This document shows, piece after piece, positions 61,923 to 64,000 of a DNA stretch of 64,000 nt. The position numbers and the translations under genes were made by a program. The stretch is from a virus. The notes beneath the pieces are model-generated. The model did not search any database, was not told the origin of the DNA, and saw only the letters and a program-made list of their open reading frames with translations. The stretch covers positions 1 through 64,000 of IMG/VR virus record IMGVR_UViG_3300042946_000658; one strand, written 5' to 3'. Within the stretch, counting starts at the first letter, position 1; each line of letters opens with the position of its first letter.

Positions 61923-62258
61923 ATGGCGGTTATTAAAAGTATTCCATCCCAAAGAATTATTAACGGACAAGTTCAAGAAACTTCCGAAATATCAATCGTA
62001 TCTGAAGCTTACTATGACACTGCAGGAGAATCTTGTGTTGTTGTAAAAAGTGTGGATAATTCTAAATTAAGATTAAATAGTACAACTACTGACCACGTAG
62101 TCGTTAAAGCATTAACTAAAGTTTTAGTTATACCTGATATTGGTAGAGTTGATGAAGCTTATGATGAGATTATGTTAGATTGGGGCGCTTGTGTTGAGTT
62201 TAGATTCTGTGCAGGTAATTGGTATATCTTATCATCAGATGGATTAAAACAATCTTAA
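61923..62258 (+). CDS. Small virion-type protein, function unknown
   Basis: 111 residues, a compact beta-rich protein (SEISIVSEAYYDTAGESCVV, VKALTKVLVIPDIGRVDEAY, GACVEFRFCAGNWYILSSDG). The pattern resembles small phage decoration or fibre-tip beta domains. No signal peptide or membrane segment. It lies three bases after the gp13-like gene, so it is probably virion-associated. No family assigned. Confidence 0.55.
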   Translation: MAVIKSIPSQRIINGQVQETSEISIVSEAYYDTAGESCVVVKSVDNSKLRLNSTTTDHVVVKALTKVLVIPDIGRVDEAYDEIMLDWGACVEFRFCAGNWYILSSDGLKQS

Positions 62259-62294
62259 TATTCAATTTTTTTAGATTAATCATATTTTTTTTCT

Positions 62295-62972
62295 ATGAGA
62301 ATAGAAAATATTAATGAAGTCCCAATTTTAATCCATACAATGGATGCCTACTCTACATATTGGGACACTTGGTACCATTTATTTAAAAAATACACTACAA
62401 ATCACGGACCAATTTACTTCTTAACTGAAGAAAAAGAACCTTCATTTGTTAATGAAGTTAACCACATTAAATCAGGTAAAGGTGAGTGGGGATATAGACT
62501 CAAAAAAGGTTTTGAACAAGTTCCTTCTGATATTCTATTTTATATGCAAGAAGACAATTGGGCGTATGCACCATTTGAATTTAAACAAGAATATTTGGAC
62601 AAGTTTTATGAACTTGATATACACTCATTGAGATTTCATAAATGTGCTTGGGGTGAAATCAATTATGTTTCAGTTGAAGATAATCTATTTAGGTATACTC
62701 AAAATTCACGGTATTTAATGGGACATCAAATGGGTCTTTGGGATAAAAATTTCTTTAAATCAAACGTGTTAGATACTGACAATCCTTGGAGTAGTGAGTT
62801 GGAAGGAACACCAAGATGGTATGATACTGACCATAGAATTTATCAATACGACATCGCTTGGTATTGGTCTACTTGTAGAAGAGGTGAATTACAGAATATT
62901 GGTAGAGAGATATTAAGTAATAATGGTATCACAGAATTTGATGATACCCCCATTCCACGTCAATCAAACTAA
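62295..62972 (+). CDS. Glycosyltransferase-like protein
   Basis: 225 residues. Features suggestive of a GT-A-type glycosyltransferase: VPILIHTMDAYSTYWDTWYH at the start, DILFYMQEDNWAYAPF with an acidic DxD-like site (QEDNW), and PWSSELEGTPRWYDTD. It may modify a virion protein or host surface sugar. Only motif reading supports this. It lies at the end of the plus-strand unit and converges with the S-subunit-like gene (4-base overlap). Confidence 0.55.
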   Translation: MRIENINEVPILIHTMDAYSTYWDTWYHLFKKYTTNHGPIYFLTEEKEPSFVNEVNHIKSGKGEWGYRLKKGFEQVPSDILFYMQEDNWAYAPFEFKQEYLDKFYELDIHSLRFHKCAWGEINYVSVEDNLFRYTQNSRYLMGHQMGLWDKNFFKSNVLDTDNPWSSELEGTPRWYDTDHRIYQYDIAWYWSTCRRGELQNIGREILSNNGITEFDDTPIPRQSN

Positions 62973-63250
62973 TTTATAGAAATATTACCTAAATCACTAA
63001 TCGTAATATTTTTTAATCTAGTTGTACCGTGAGATAACGACGCAATCTTACCTTGACTTACAAGGTATTGAAATACGTAGTAAAGATAATCAGGTATAAC
63101 CAAATCAGGACGAGTTACCGTAACTCCAATATGTTCAGGAGAAAACTCACGAGTAGGTGTTCCAACAGTTGTTTCATCTCCTTTACGAATTAACCAAAAA
63201 TCGGCTTCGGGATTGTTAACACTAAAGTCAACGATGTGTTTCAGTTTCAT
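62969..63250 (-). CDS. Type I restriction S-subunit-like fragment
   Basis: 93 residues. The sequence WLIRKGDETTVGTPTREFSP, then LVIPDYLYYVFQYLVSQGKI, SHGTTRLKNITISDL and ISIN resembles the second half of a type I S-subunit target-recognition domain, where a YLYYVFQ helix and a late NIxISDL segment recur. A full S subunit has two such halves plus HsdM and HsdR partners; none is visible here. It lies four bases from DNA polymerase. A small DNA-binding or decoy role is conceivable but unproven. Confidence 0.5.
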   Translation of the reverse strand: MKLKHIVDFSVNNPEADFWLIRKGDETTVGTPTREFSPEHIGVTVTRPDLVIPDYLYYVFQYLVSQGKIASLSHGTTRLKNITISDLGNISIN

Positions 63251-63254
63251 AATA

Positions 63255-64000
63255 TTAAATATGTTGTTCCCAACCTTCTTCGGCTAATTCATACATATAA
63301 TCAGGTTCAAGACCTCGTTTCTTCCAATAAGAAACTTCACCGTCAGACATTGTCATAACTTCTTCAAGTTCATCTTGGTCTCCATTACCCAAAGGTAAAC
63401 CATTGATAAGTTCACATTGAGCTGTGGTAAATAAACCTCTTTTTGATGGGTCAGCAACAATTAGACTCTTTCTTACTTCTTCTTTGAATACAACCATAAG
63501 CGGTTCAATACGTTTGTTGAACGTTGTAATTGCTCTCGCAACATTGTATTCGCCAGTCATCTCAGGGTTGTTCTCAAGGTCTTCAGGGTTCAACATATAA
63601 CAATTTAACGTCACAGTATCACCTTTCTTAACAACATCTCCGTGAGAAGCTCTTTGTCCGTTATTAACATACATAATCATATCCCCCAAGTTAACATTCA
63701 ATCCGTGATGAATTGCAAGTTCCATATGTGCTTGTCTTGACATCAGAGACCCCGCTTTTGTCTTCTGTGTGCAACGAAACTTGTAGTCCTGTAGTGTTTG
63801 TTTAACTTTAGCTTTTTGAGCGATTTTGGCCAAAGGAATTTGTTGGTCCCAAATCTTTTGTAGATACTCGTAATAATACTCCACAAATGATTTACCATCA
63901 CCCTTTAATAAAAGTTTAATACCCTTATCCAAAAACTCTTCGATGTAACCAGGTAGTTTCTTTGATTTGATTGTGTTACCAACCAATTTGATTTTACCTG
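63255..64000 (-). CDS. Family B DNA polymerase, C-terminal part (5' end outside window)
   Basis: The frame is open through the right edge, so the N-terminus lies outside. The visible ~248 residues, beginning GKIKLVGNTIKSKKLPGYIE and including the segments KAGSLMSRQAHMELAIHHG and GDMIMYVNNGQRASHGDVV, match the thumb and C-terminal part of phage family B polymerases (T4 gp43-like). It replicates the phage genome with the helicase, SSB and a clamp. Only the palm-distal part is seen; catalytic motifs A-C are outside. An apparent TTG start at 63986 is internal to the gene. Confidence 0.85.
   Translation of the reverse strand, partial: GKIKLVGNTIKSKKLPGYIEEFLDKGIKLLLKGDGKSFVEYYYEYLQKIWDQQIPLAKIAQKAKVKQTLQDYKFRCTQKTKAGSLMSRQAHMELAIHHGLNVNLGDMIMYVNNGQRASHGDVVKKGDTVTLNCYMLNPEDLENNPEMTGEYNVARAITTFNKRIEPLMVVFKEEVRKSLIVADPSKRGLFTTAQCELINGLPLGNGDQDELEEVMTMSDGEVSYWKKRGLEPDYMYELAEEGWEQHI

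Noticed and set aside
1-64000. tRNA genes, integrase, attachment sites, insertion sequences
   Set aside because: None could be recognised by reading both strands; a tRNA or repeat scan would be needed to exclude short degenerate ones.

Overview
The window is a stretch of an AT-rich genome of a large contractile-tailed (T4-superfamily) bacteriophage, most probably infecting a member of the Bacteroidetes. Phage signs are T4-type tail tube, tail sheath, gp25-like and gp6-like baseplate wedge proteins, a tail assembly chaperone just upstream of a tape-measure candidate, neck candidates, and T4-type replication genes (helicase, RNase H/FEN exonuclease, UvsX, gp32-like SSB, family B DNA polymerase). 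Bacteroidetes signs are SprB-like adhesin repeats in one virion protein, a TAnnTTTG promoter with a TTTG -33 element in front of the SSB gene, and AT-rich leaders without clear Shine-Dalgarno sequences. Host assignment is an inference.

Layout. 1-25.9 kb, minus strand: tail fibre/adhesin and baseplate periphery. It starts at the left edge with the open end of a giant collagen-like fibre gene (start 5675), followed upstream by a Thr/Pro-stalk protein, a SprB-repeat protein, a string of overlapping virion genes, a 1739-residue protein with an unexpected hydrophobic block, and the gp6-like and gp25-like wedge proteins. 26.0-34.4 kb, minus strand: a replication/nucleotide cassette transcribed gp32-like SSB, then (after a terminator) small coiled-coil ORF, UvsX, RNase H, a duplicated-domain protein, helicase, NrdB, NrdA, ending in a strong terminator. 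34.5-57.4 kb, minus strand: central tail module, comprising two giant baseplate/hub proteins (2194 and 1688 aa), a gp53/LysM-like protein, the tape-measure candidate, the frameshifted chaperone, tail tube, a HAD-like protein, tail sheath, and connector/neck candidates. A single 54-codon ribbon-helix-helix gene (54971-55135) is embedded there on the opposite strand. 57.5-63.0 kb, plus strand: SNF2-type helicase, a superoxide dismutase fused to a putative nuclease domain, a gp13-like neck protein, a small virion candidate and a glycosyltransferase-like protein. 63.0-64 kb, minus strand: a type I restriction S-subunit-like fragment and the C-terminus of DNA polymerase, cut by the right edge.

How it works together. 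The replication block supplies dNTPs and the T4-type replisome/recombination set. The rest builds a contractile tail with unusually large baseplate and adhesive proteins. Intrinsic terminators follow the tail tube, tail sheath, SSB, nrdA and a 219-aa gene, separating highly expressed units. A short motif, TATTTAT read on the sense strand, sits in front of at least fourteen transcription units on both strands and is a candidate phage promoter element. It is the reverse complement of the core of the T4 late promoter.

Most notable items: the hidden collagen ORF (the obvious long ORFs there are out-of-frame shadows), the +1/-2 frameshift signal in the tail chaperone, the SOD-nuclease fusion with a possible capsid-targeting leader, the sense-strand TATTTAT motif, and a putative self-regulating RHH gene with a perfect tandem operator-like repeat.
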